Shown here piece by piece: positions 11,649-18,761 of a DNA stretch of 20,370 nt. Origin of the DNA: a virus. Numbering within the stretch: the first letter of the stretch is position 1; the number at the start of each line of letters is the position of its first letter. The stretch is taken from the IMG/VR virus record IMGVR_UViG_3300008012_000263, positions 1 through 20,370 of that record; one strand, 5' to 3'. A model generated the notes under the pieces. The model did no database searches. It saw only the letters and a program-made list of their open reading frames with translations, and was not told the DNA's origin. Position numbers and translations under genes: made by a program.

Positions 11649-13201
11649 TTTATTCAAGAGCGTATTTGGGTCCTCCGGGAACAGGGAAGACACACACTTT
11701 GATGCGTTTGGTAGAAGGCTACATCCGCGACAAGAATATTTCTCCGGAGCGTGTGGGCTTTGTGTCTTTCAGCAAGAAGGCAACAGAAGAAGCTCGTAAC
11801 CGTGCGGCGTCGGAACTTGGTTTGGACTACAAGCAAATGCCCCACTTCAGGACATTGCACTCCATGGCGTTCCGGCAGCTGTCGCTGAAGATTGAAGACG
11901 TCATGCGCGGCAAAGACTATCGTGAGTTAGAGCGGTTGTTGGGTATGGAGTTTCAAGCAAGCTCGTCGATGTCGATGAATGACTCGGAGTTTTTCCGTAT
12001 CGGTGGCAAGGGCGACATGTACCTATCTATCTACAACATGGCGCGTGTTCGTGGTGTCGATCCAAAGACCCAGTTTCACCAGCAAGCTAGTTGGAGTTTG
12101 CATGAGGGTGAGTTCTTTCATGTGGTCAGAGCCTATGAGGACTACAAGAAAGCGCTGGATAAGTTAGACTTCACGGACATGATTGTTAATTTTGTTGAGG
12201 CTGGCTTACCGCCGGAACTTGACTTGTTGATTGTGGACGAGGCTCAAGACCTTGTGCCGTTACAGTGGAAGATGATTGATCGTATGGAAGAACACGCCAA
12301 GGACGTGTTCTATGCTGGGGACGATGACCAAGCTATTTACGAGTGGATGGGCGTGAACCCAGCCGACTTTATACGGCGCGTCACGGAAGCGGATGAACGT
12401 GTGCTGTTAGACAAAAGCTTCCGAGTTCCAAAAGCCGTGCATCAGTATGCGACGGACATCTCCTGCCGTATCGGTAGCCGCATTGACAAGGCTTACGCTC
12501 CACGCGAGGACGTAGGCTCTACGCAGCATCACTACAGCTTGGATGAGTTGGACTTGGAAGAAGGTCAGTGGATGGTGTTGGCTCGGACTAACTACATTGC
12601 CAATAAAATAGGCAACGAGATGAAGGCACGTGGTCTTCTGTATTGGCGGTCAGGCAATGGTTGGAGCGTGTCCAACAAGACACTGGAGAATGTTCGTGCT
12701 TTCACACGCTTGTCCAAAGGCGAGTCGCTACCCAGAACCGAGTTTCAAGAAGTTTGGAGCGCGATAAAGGTTGACCGAAAGCTGCGCCGTGCAGGTAACA
12801 AGCTGCTGAAGGAGACGGATCAAATGTCTTTTGACCTTGAGCCGGAAGATGTTCGTTATGATATGCCGCTGCTGTGCCGCATGTTGGGAGCGGATGTGTC
12901 TGAAAAACCTTGGTATATGGTTCTCAACATATCACCACGTGAACGTATTTATATTACCAGCGTCCTTCGTTCGGGCGACAAGTTCAACGAGGACAATCCT
13001 CGTGTTGTGTTGTCCACGATACACAAAGCCAAGGGCGGAGAAGCAGACAATGTCGCTTTGTTCCTTGAATCAACTAAAGCGTGTTGCACAATGGGTGACC
13101 CCGATGGGGAACGACGTGTGTTTTACGTCGGCGCAACTCGTGCCAAAGAAAACCTACATATCATTGACCCCCCATCAGCAAAGTGGAGATTCCAAGTATG
13201 A
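11645..13201 (+). CDS. UvrD/Rep-like superfamily 1 helicase
   Basis: 518 residues, full SF1A motif set: GPPGTGKT (9-16), SFSKKATEEA (Ia), LIVDEAQD (DEAQD 198-202), YAGDDDQAIYEWMG (III), DKSFRVP (IV), then VVLSTIHKAKGGEADNV (V) and FYVGATRAKENL (VI). It is shorter than host UvrD (about 720 residues), mainly by reduced insert domains, as in other phage versions. It unwinds DNA 3'-5' in this family and is the best candidate for the replicative or repair helicase. The start is TTG, overlapping the primase TGA, with GGAG upstream, so translation is coupled. The polymerase start overlaps its stop. Confidence 0.92.
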   Translation: MIYSRAYLGPPGTGKTHTLMRLVEGYIRDKNISPERVGFVSFSKKATEEARNRAASELGLDYKQMPHFRTLHSMAFRQLSLKIEDVMRGKDYRELERLLGMEFQASSSMSMNDSEFFRIGGKGDMYLSIYNMARVRGVDPKTQFHQQASWSLHEGEFFHVVRAYEDYKKALDKLDFTDMIVNFVEAGLPPELDLLIVDEAQDLVPLQWKMIDRMEEHAKDVFYAGDDDQAIYEWMGVNPADFIRRVTEADERVLLDKSFRVPKAVHQYATDISCRIGSRIDKAYAPREDVGSTQHHYSLDELDLEEGQWMVLARTNYIANKIGNEMKARGLLYWRSGNGWSVSNKTLENVRAFTRLSKGESLPRTEFQEVWSAIKVDRKLRRAGNKLLKETDQMSFDLEPEDVRYDMPLLCRMLGADVSEKPWYMVLNISPRERIYITSVLRSGDKFNEDNPRVVLSTIHKAKGGEADNVALFLESTKACCTMGDPDGERRVFYVGATRAKENLHIIDPPSAKWRFQV

Positions 13202-15150
13202 AAAAAGATCAGATGTCGTTCGACGCGAAACTAACTGGCGTATTGCCTGATGAAGATATTCGTGAGGTAGCCTCTATCGCTTTGGATCAGGACTGGACAC
13301 CACCGACAAGTTTTCCAGACCACTATAAAACAGCAAACATTATCTCGATTGACTTGGAAACAAGAGATCCGAACCTGATGACCTTGGGGCCGGGCTGGTG
13401 TCGTGACGATGGCTACATCGTTGGTTTCGCTGTCGCTTTCAATGACTTCGTTGGATACTACCCTATCCGCCACGAAGGCGGCGGCAATATGCCTGAACGT
13501 GCGGTTCTGTCATACATAAAAGAGCTGATGGCCTCCGATGTTCCAAAGGTTATGCACAACGCACAGTATGATTTGGGCTGGCTTCGTTGGGCTGGTATCG
13601 AGGTAAACGGAAAAGTATACGACACAATGATCGCAGCTGCCATGTTGAATGAAAACAGGCGTTGGTATAATCTAAACTCTTTGGCTCGAGACTATTTACA
13701 AGAAGGTAAAAGCGAGCGTTTACTTAAACTGGCTGCAGCGGACTACGGGGTAGACCCCAAGGCGGATATGTGGCGACTGCCCTCTCGCTTTGTTGGCCAG
13801 TATGCTGAGCAGGACGCAGCAGTTACCCGACGCTTGTGGGATCGTCTGCAGCCTGACCTGATTTCGGAAGAAGTCACCAGCATCTTCGAACTCGAGACAG
13901 CCCTTACACCAATGCTCAACGACATGCGTTGGCGCGGGGTTCGTGTGGATGAAGAAGCAGCCGGGAAAGCCCGTGAACTTTTGATGGAAAAAGAGCAGGG
14001 TATTCTAAAACATATTAAAGCCGAGACAAATATCTGGGTTGAGCCTTGGAACGCTACGTCCATTGCACAAGTGTTTGACAGCCTCGAGCTTAGTTATCCG
14101 CGCACAGAGAAGACAGAAGCTCCGAGTTTCACGAAGCAGTTTTTGGGAGCACATGAGCACCCTATCGCGAAACAAGTTGTCCGGTTACGCGAACTAAACA
14201 AAGCTAACACCACGTTTATCGAAAACATTTTGAAGTTCTCCCACAAGGGTAGGATTCATGCGGAGTTCCACGCGTTGCGTAGCGACGATGGTGGTACGGT
14301 CACGGGTCGGTTTTCCTCCTCGAACCCCAACCTTCAGCAGATACCGGCTCGTGACCCAGAAATTAAAGCGCTTATCCGGGGCTTGTTTGTTCCCGAAGAA
14401 GGCGAGAAGTGGGGCAGCTTTGACTACGCGTCACAAGAGCCGCGCTGGTTGGCGCACTATTGCGCGTCGATTACAGGGGTGCATCGGCACCCAAGCATTG
14501 ATGATGTTGTTGAACGCTACGAGGCAGACGATGCCGACTTCCACCAAATGGTAGCTGACATTGCGGGTATCTCTCGTAAAGACGCTAAGACCGTAAACCT
14601 TGGTATTATGTATGGCATGGGCGTCAACAAGATGGCTGGTGTCTTGGACGTTACTGTCCCCGAAGCCAAGGAACTTTTGTCTGAGTATCACAACCGTGTC
14701 CCGTTTGTTAAGGGACTTGCTACCATGACGCAGACACACGCAGAAAAAAACGGCGTCATCAGAACCGTCCTTGGCCGTAAGTGTCGCTTTGATATGTGGG
14801 AGCCGAAGACGTTCGGCATTCATCGCCCGTTGCCTCTCGAGGAAGCTCAAAAAGAATACGGACGTCAGGGTATCAAGCGAGCCTTCACGTACAAGGCTCT
14901 TAACCGTTTGATCCAAGGAACAAGTGCCGACCAGACTAAGAAAGCAATGCTTGATTGTTACGACGCTGGTTACTTACCCATGCTGCAGGTGCACGACGAG
15001 CTTTGCTTTAGTGTCGATGTAGACGAGCAAGGCAATCCTGACGAAGAACAAATACAGGAAATTGCCTCCATAATGGAAAATGCAGTTGAAGCAAAAGTAC
15101 CGTTTAAGGTAGACTGTGCTATCGCTGACAACTGGGGTCAAGTGGACTAA
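13198..15150 (+). CDS. polA: Family A DNA polymerase with 3'-5' exonuclease
   Basis: 650 residues from the ATG at 13198, which overlaps the helicase TGA (ATGA) and has GGAG upstream. Exonuclease: ISIDLETRD (Asp52, Glu54), VMHNAQYDLGWL, and YAEQDAAV. Polymerase: TGRFSSSNPNLQQIPARDP, motif A FDYASQEPR (Asp409, Glu414, Arg416), motif B RKDAKTVNLGIMYG (Arg460, Lys464, Tyr472), motif C LQVHDEL (His599, Asp600). The 5' nuclease domain of bacterial Pol I is absent, as usual in phages. Motif A departs from DYSQIELR at four positions, and Leu468 replaces E. coli Phe762. It is the likely replicative polymerase. Confidence 0.95.
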   Translation: MKKDQMSFDAKLTGVLPDEDIREVASIALDQDWTPPTSFPDHYKTANIISIDLETRDPNLMTLGPGWCRDDGYIVGFAVAFNDFVGYYPIRHEGGGNMPERAVLSYIKELMASDVPKVMHNAQYDLGWLRWAGIEVNGKVYDTMIAAAMLNENRRWYNLNSLARDYLQEGKSERLLKLAAADYGVDPKADMWRLPSRFVGQYAEQDAAVTRRLWDRLQPDLISEEVTSIFELETALTPMLNDMRWRGVRVDEEAAGKARELLMEKEQGILKHIKAETNIWVEPWNATSIAQVFDSLELSYPRTEKTEAPSFTKQFLGAHEHPIAKQVVRLRELNKANTTFIENILKFSHKGRIHAEFHALRSDDGGTVTGRFSSSNPNLQQIPARDPEIKALIRGLFVPEEGEKWGSFDYASQEPRWLAHYCASITGVHRHPSIDDVVERYEADDADFHQMVADIAGISRKDAKTVNLGIMYGMGVNKMAGVLDVTVPEAKELLSEYHNRVPFVKGLATMTQTHAEKNGVIRTVLGRKCRFDMWEPKTFGIHRPLPLEEAQKEYGRQGIKRAFTYKALNRLIQGTSADQTKKAMLDCYDAGYLPMLQVHDELCFSVDVDEQGNPDEEQIQEIASIMENAVEAKVPFKVDCAIADNWGQVD

Positions 15151-15713
15151 TGATAGACAACATAACAAGTGAACGCTGGAAGAACAGCTACAAGAACCTG
15201 CACCAGAAATCTATTGCCTCGATGCTTGGTGAGCAGGTCATGTTCCACGTCTGGGACATTCAAGACTTGTGCCTGAAGTATGAGCCGAAGAAGATACTCG
15301 ACTACGGTTGCGGCAAAGCCTATGCCTACAGGCGACGCAAAGTCCACCGCTTGTTCAATGCGGATATGTTTTTCTACGACATCGGAATTGAGAAGTTTCA
15401 AAACCCCCCGTCTGAAAAAGAGGCGGAGGAGATAGAGGCTGTTGTTAGTTGCGATGTACTGGAGCATATTCCGGAAGACCAGATTGATGCCACGTTTGAG
15501 TTTTGGTATGGCCTCAACCCCAAGTTTGTCTTTGCTACTATTGCTCAGTATCCGGCCATAGCTAAACTACCGGATGGCACCAATGCTCATGTTACTATAA
15601 AACCAGCGGAGTGGTGGGAAGAGAAGATTTCCAAACACATGAACTGCGAGACGCACATCATTTACTGCTTGCCCGGCACTGGACAATACAAAGCAATCTA
15701 CAAAAAGCTGTAG
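15150..15713 (+). CDS. Class I SAM-dependent methyltransferase
   Basis: 187 residues. KKILDYGCGKAYAY (motif I, about 47-60), FFYDIGIEKF (motif II region) and AVVSCDVLEHIPEDQI (motif IV-like) define a Rossmann-fold methyltransferase, and HVTIKPAEWWEEKI follows in the C-terminal half. There is no DPPY or NPPY motif, so it is not an obvious DNA amino-methyltransferase; the substrate cannot be read from the sequence. The ATG overlaps the polymerase stop. It is the last gene of the replication operon and abuts, without a gap, the stop of the convergent late operon. Confidence 0.82.
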   Translation: MIDNITSERWKNSYKNLHQKSIASMLGEQVMFHVWDIQDLCLKYEPKKILDYGCGKAYAYRRRKVHRLFNADMFFYDIGIEKFQNPPSEKEAEEIEAVVSCDVLEHIPEDQIDATFEFWYGLNPKFVFATIAQYPAIAKLPDGTNAHVTIKPAEWWEEKISKHMNCETHIIYCLPGTGQYKAIYKKL

Positions 15714-16121
15714 TTACCGCAGTGGGTTAGACAGGGCGTCTAAGCCCTTCCAAATATCATCAATCTCACGGTTGATTTTTTTGAACCGGCCATTGATGCC
15801 GTCCACTTTTTCTTTGAACTGTTTTACCAGTAGATCATTCTCAACCGTTGTCTTCTCCACCTCGGCAATTCGATCACGCAAATCAAGCAGTTGCTTTTGA
15901 TTTTCCATAATCGTTTCGAGGTTCGTTCCAAGTACAGTCAGCTTTTCGGCTGTCTCACCAGAACCAGCGACTGCGGCCTCCACTGACTCGATCCGCCCGT
16001 AAAATTCCGCTACTGCCCATATACCGCCAGCTAGGGTGGTGCCTATAGATAAGACGATTGCAATCCATACGCCGCGCAGCTTCGTGCCGCCGATTGTGAG
16101 TTCGGTGTCTTCTAGGCTCAT
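15714..16121 (-). CDS. Membrane-anchored coiled-coil protein, holin/spanin-like candidate
   Basis: 135 residues. A polar N-terminus (MSLEDTELTIGGTKLRG) is followed by a single hydrophobic span (VWIAIVLSIGTTLAGGIWAV, about 18-37), then a long charged coiled coil (EKLTVLGTNLETIMENQKQL, then LLDLRDRIAEVEKT). This one-span plus coiled-coil plan is seen in phage lysis helpers and some holins, and in host-membrane proteins. It is the last gene of the late minus-strand block that contains the M15 lysin, which favours a lysis role; assignment is by position and shape only. The ATG overlaps the previous gene's stop. Confidence 0.62.
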   Translation of the reverse strand: MSLEDTELTIGGTKLRGVWIAIVLSIGTTLAGGIWAVAEFYGRIESVEAAVAGSGETAEKLTVLGTNLETIMENQKQLLDLRDRIAEVEKTTVENDLLVKQFKEKVDGINGRFKKINREIDDIWKGLDALSNPLR

Positions 16122-16912
16122 TGGTACAGGTACGCTTGCTGGTCGGCATAGATTGCCTCACCCTCGCCGAGAACTTCGGCAGCTGTTTTGTAGTCACCCA
16201 ACAAGAAGTCATGAAACTCAATGTGTCCAACATTCGCCGCCCACTGGATGGATAGGATGTCGTTGGTGGATGAGTAGGAGATAGAGGCTTCCGTCATAGA
16301 CTGGTCGTAGTCTTGCGCGTGTTGGTCAGAGATGCTGGTAAGCTGCTCATTCTTAGACGCTGCCAAGAAAGCACCAGCCTCACGGGCATTGACCGCGATG
16401 TCTTCTAGCGACTGGTTATATTCGACCACAGTCTCTTGTTTAATTTCGACGTCGTTGACTTCGATAAACTCTTGGACTGCCAGCTGATCTTCCACATTGT
16501 TGGTCGCCTGTGCGGTTTCGGCTACCTCGGCTACCTCCTCTACCACACTGAGTTGAACACTCGCGACAATAAAACTATCAACGGCGTCGGACACAGCAAC
16601 CATCGACTCTTCGTATTTTTCTTCAAGTTTCATTTGAGTGGTAAAGTAAAGGGCATTCTGTACACCTGCCAGCGCGTCATTGTACGCGGTGATGTCGCCT
16701 TCGTTAATGGTGTATTGGTCGTGGTCTACAGCACTGTAATCAATGATGCCGCCGACGGATGCGTAATACTCCGCGCCATAAGCTGCATGGCGTCCCTGCT
16801 CCAGCTTAGCCGAGATTGTCTTACTGGCCTCAACCAGACTATCAATCGTCGTTTCGGAGTGTGCTGCGGTAACGCTCAGAAATGCTGAGATTAGAATCGC
16901 TGCCTTCTTCAT
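16118..16912 (-). CDS. Exported protein of unknown function
   Basis: 264 residues from the ATG at 16910-16912, chosen over an upstream start because AAGGAAG lies before it and it opens with a clean signal peptide (MKKAAILISAFLSVTAAHS, likely cut near residue 19). The mature part is acidic, helical and Gln/Glu/Ala-rich (VEEVAEVAETAQATNNVEDQ) with many Tyr/Ser residues and no cysteine. I recognise no family. The 5' end overlaps the preceding gene by 71 bases. Export and late position suggest an envelope or surface role during lysis, or host modification. Confidence 0.65.
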   Translation of the reverse strand: MKKAAILISAFLSVTAAHSETTIDSLVEASKTISAKLEQGRHAAYGAEYYASVGGIIDYSAVDHDQYTINEGDITAYNDALAGVQNALYFTTQMKLEEKYEESMVAVSDAVDSFIVASVQLSVVEEVAEVAETAQATNNVEDQLAVQEFIEVNDVEIKQETVVEYNQSLEDIAVNAREAGAFLAASKNEQLTSISDQHAQDYDQSMTEASISYSSTNDILSIQWAANVGHIEFHDFLLGDYKTAAEVLGEGEAIYADQQAYLYQ

Positions 16913-17486
16913 CGGTTTCTTCCTTACCAATTTGTAATATCTTATCATAATACGATTTGCGTTCTTTGTAATCTGGGATGAACGTAGACGGGTCTCTTTT
17001 CATGAGAACAGTCGCAGCCCGTCCCACAACTAATCTTCCATTCACGGCCATAGGGCATGGCGTCCCACTTTCAAACATGGCTTTCCACACATCAGGTGAC
17101 TGACACAACCGAGCCACTGCAGCGATGGACATGCCCTGTGCTTTGAGCGCACCGGCGTCTCTACGTCGATTACATTCCACATCTTGCTTATACCCACCAA
17201 GAGACAAGCCAAGCACGTTGACTTGCACACCCATGCCCCGCCCGATAAGGCACGACTCGGAACCACCCGACGGAGCCCCCGGAGCCACCGCAGTTGGAGG
17301 CGGCGTTACATCAGAGGCAGCACCAGCACCATTGTAGTTGTTGGTTGTGGAGTTTGACGGGTTATTGCTGCTGACTGTGCTGTTGATGTTACTGGTGTTC
17401 AAGTCACCAGCTTGTTCATTCTGCGCGTAAGCGCTGCCGATACAGACCGACAGAAACAAAGATATGATTGTGCTTCGAAAAAACAC
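16842..17486 (-). CDS. Exported protein with Asn/Ser/Thr-rich linker and Cys-containing domain
   Basis: 214 residues. Signal peptide MFFRSTIISLFLSVCIGSAY ends about residue 21. A low-complexity Asn/Ser/Thr stretch (NTSNINSTVSSNNPSNSTTN) and a Pro/Ala linker follow, then a small domain with four cysteines: SCLIGRG, DVECNRRRDAG, ARLCQSPD and GTPCPM. That domain (Cys, DxxC, Gly-Met-x-x-AA...LC) resembles one I recall in many marine phages, with no known function. The start is GTG with GAGG upstream. The charged C-terminus overlaps the next gene. A periplasmic or outer-surface location is likely. Confidence 0.7.
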   Translation of the reverse strand: MFFRSTIISLFLSVCIGSAYAQNEQAGDLNTSNINSTVSSNNPSNSTTNNYNGAGAASDVTPPPTAVAPGAPSGGSESCLIGRGMGVQVNVLGLSLGGYKQDVECNRRRDAGALKAQGMSIAAVARLCQSPDVWKAMFESGTPCPMAVNGRLVVGRAATVLMKRDPSTFIPDYKERKSYYDKILQIGKEETDEEGSDSNLSISERYRSTLRNDD

Positions 17487-17495
17487 AAGAACGCC

Positions 17496-17828
17496 TCAAT
17501 TTGGTTTTACTCCATCCACATCCAAGAACAAAAGCTCTGGACTAATCTCGGCGTCCTCAGTCTCGGCAAAGGCTACAGTAGCCACAGCCACGGACATCTC
17601 TTCCTCAGACATCTTACGTGCGAAAGACATCCACGCAGAAAGAGAAGACGACACAATCTCCGACGCAATCAAGGGGTCGGATTTGTGCATTAACGATTTT
17701 ATAGCATAGTTTACAAGAGTAATCGAGACCTGCATATCGTCCTCGAAAGATTCTTCATAGTCGGCCAGCAGGTCTTCCAACTCTGCTATCAACTCATGCT
17801 GTAAAGCTATATTCTTTTCACTATCCAT
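17496..17828 (-). CDS. Acidic helical protein of unknown function
   Basis: 110 residues from the ATG at 17826-17828. A TTG at 17909 in the same frame would add 27 residues and overlap the upstream gene; neither has a good ribosome binding site, so the start is uncertain. ALQHELIAELEDLLADYEES is helical, followed by MQVSITLVNYAIKSLMHK and a Ser/Ala/Glu-rich middle. It is acidic overall with no known motif. It lies between a PD-(D/E)XK protein and an exported protein in the late block. Confidence 0.55.
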   Translation of the reverse strand: MDSEKNIALQHELIAELEDLLADYEESFEDDMQVSITLVNYAIKSLMHKSDPLIASEIVSSSLSAWMSFARKMSEEEMSVAVATVAFAETEDAEISPELLFLDVDGVKPN

Positions 17829-17872
17829 ATGAATATAATGATGGTTGTCTACACCAAGCTCAACCCTTTGTT

Positions 17873-18304
17873 TTAGGTATACAGTAAGGGCTTTATTGCT
17901 TTGCTCCAACTATCCTGTGTCACCCCGCTGTCTGAAAACAGGTGGGCTTTAACTTTGTGCGTCTTCTTTTGCAAGAGATGTTTGGCTTGATAGAATATTA
18001 TTGATTCGTCTTCCAGCCCGACACAGGCAAACACATCAATTTCGTGCTCTAGAAAACGGCGCTTTTCCTTGGAGCCACGGCAAACATTGAACCCATAAAA
18101 GGCCGATCTATTTTTGTACCGGGGATCAAAAGTTTGATGTGCCGTTTTGACTTGTACACGGATAACGACGTCATCGTCGAGTATGGCAAGGATGTCTGTA
18201 GCACCCAGATTCACGATCCGGCAAGGAACGCCCATTTGAAGGAGTCGGTAGTAGCAAAGAGCCTCACCGATATCCCCCGTGTGGATTTCGGTGGAACTAG
18301 TCAT
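17873..18304 (-). CDS. PD-(D/E)XK endonuclease-like protein
   Basis: 143 residues from the ATG at 18302-18304; the frame is open further upstream but overlaps the M15 gene. TGDIGEALCYYRLLQMG (Glu14), GATDILAIL (Asp37), then VIRVQVKTA (Gln51, Lys53) give the E...D...Q-x-K core of the PDDEXK group in which Gln replaces the second acid. Such folds are nucleases or DNA-binding relatives; whether this one cuts is unclear. It lies one base after the M15 peptidase gene in a late operon, an unusual place for a DNA enzyme. It might act on host DNA, concatemers or incoming rivals. Confidence 0.72.
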   Translation of the reverse strand: MTSSTEIHTGDIGEALCYYRLLQMGVPCRIVNLGATDILAILDDDVVIRVQVKTAHQTFDPRYKNRSAFYGFNVCRGSKEKRRFLEHEIDVFACVGLEDESIIFYQAKHLLQKKTHKVKAHLFSDSGVTQDSWSKAIKPLLYT

Positions 18305-18305
18305 C

Positions 18306-18761
18306 TTACTCGATGAGGCCCGGCTTATAGCTTTCACCGTCGTAGGATAAAACCTGACCACGGTTATCATCGTCCGAGCGAACGCTGCAGTGCACCCATC
18401 CGCTGTTGGGATCGACAGGATCGTAGAACTCTAGAATCAACTGATCGAACTCAAGGTTCTGACTAATCCAAGCAGCCAGCTCGTAGTTTGATACACCGGG
18501 AATCTCGAAGTCTGCAGCTTGCCCTTTGGCGTGTTGACTGTTCTTACTACTGCCGATGGCTTCGCACAAAGCTTCTGATCGGTAGCCAGAAGAAGGACTG
18601 AACCCACGGCCAAATGCCGTGCGAACAGGTTCTAGTATCTCGGTGCAAAGAACACTGAGATTGTTTATGTGTTCTTCTGTAGGTGAGTTATCTATTCCCA
18701 GACGTGTAGCAGTCTGACTTTTCGTCATCTCTCGGAGAGTGAAGTTCGGAGAAATTCGCAT
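18306..18761 (-). CDS. M15-family zinc peptidase, endolysin
   Basis: 151 residues. SPNFTLREMTKSQTATRLG is the usual N-terminus, SSGYRSEALCEAIG leads into SQHAKGQAADFEI (zinc ligands His77 and Asp84), and SGWVHCSV holds the third ligand His124. This is the peptidase M15A/D-alanyl-D-alanine carboxypeptidase-like type that cuts the peptide stems of peptidoglycan. It is a single domain with no signal peptide, normal for a holin-dependent phage lysin. The gene directly follows the virion-protein gene. The ATG at 18759-18761 lies just before that protein's stop. Confidence 0.88.
   Translation of the reverse strand: MRISPNFTLREMTKSQTATRLGIDNSPTEEHINNLSVLCTEILEPVRTAFGRGFSPSSGYRSEALCEAIGSSKNSQHAKGQAADFEIPGVSNYELAAWISQNLEFDQLILEFYDPVDPNSGWVHCSVRSDDDNRGQVLSYDGESYKPGLIE

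Noticed and set aside
14431-14916. Minus-strand open frame of 161 residues
   Set aside because: Antisense to the polymerase motifs B and C region; explained by polymerase codon use.
16436-16888. + strand open frame of 150 residues
   Set aside because: Antisense to the exported protein; Phe/Cys-rich, no ribosome site of note.
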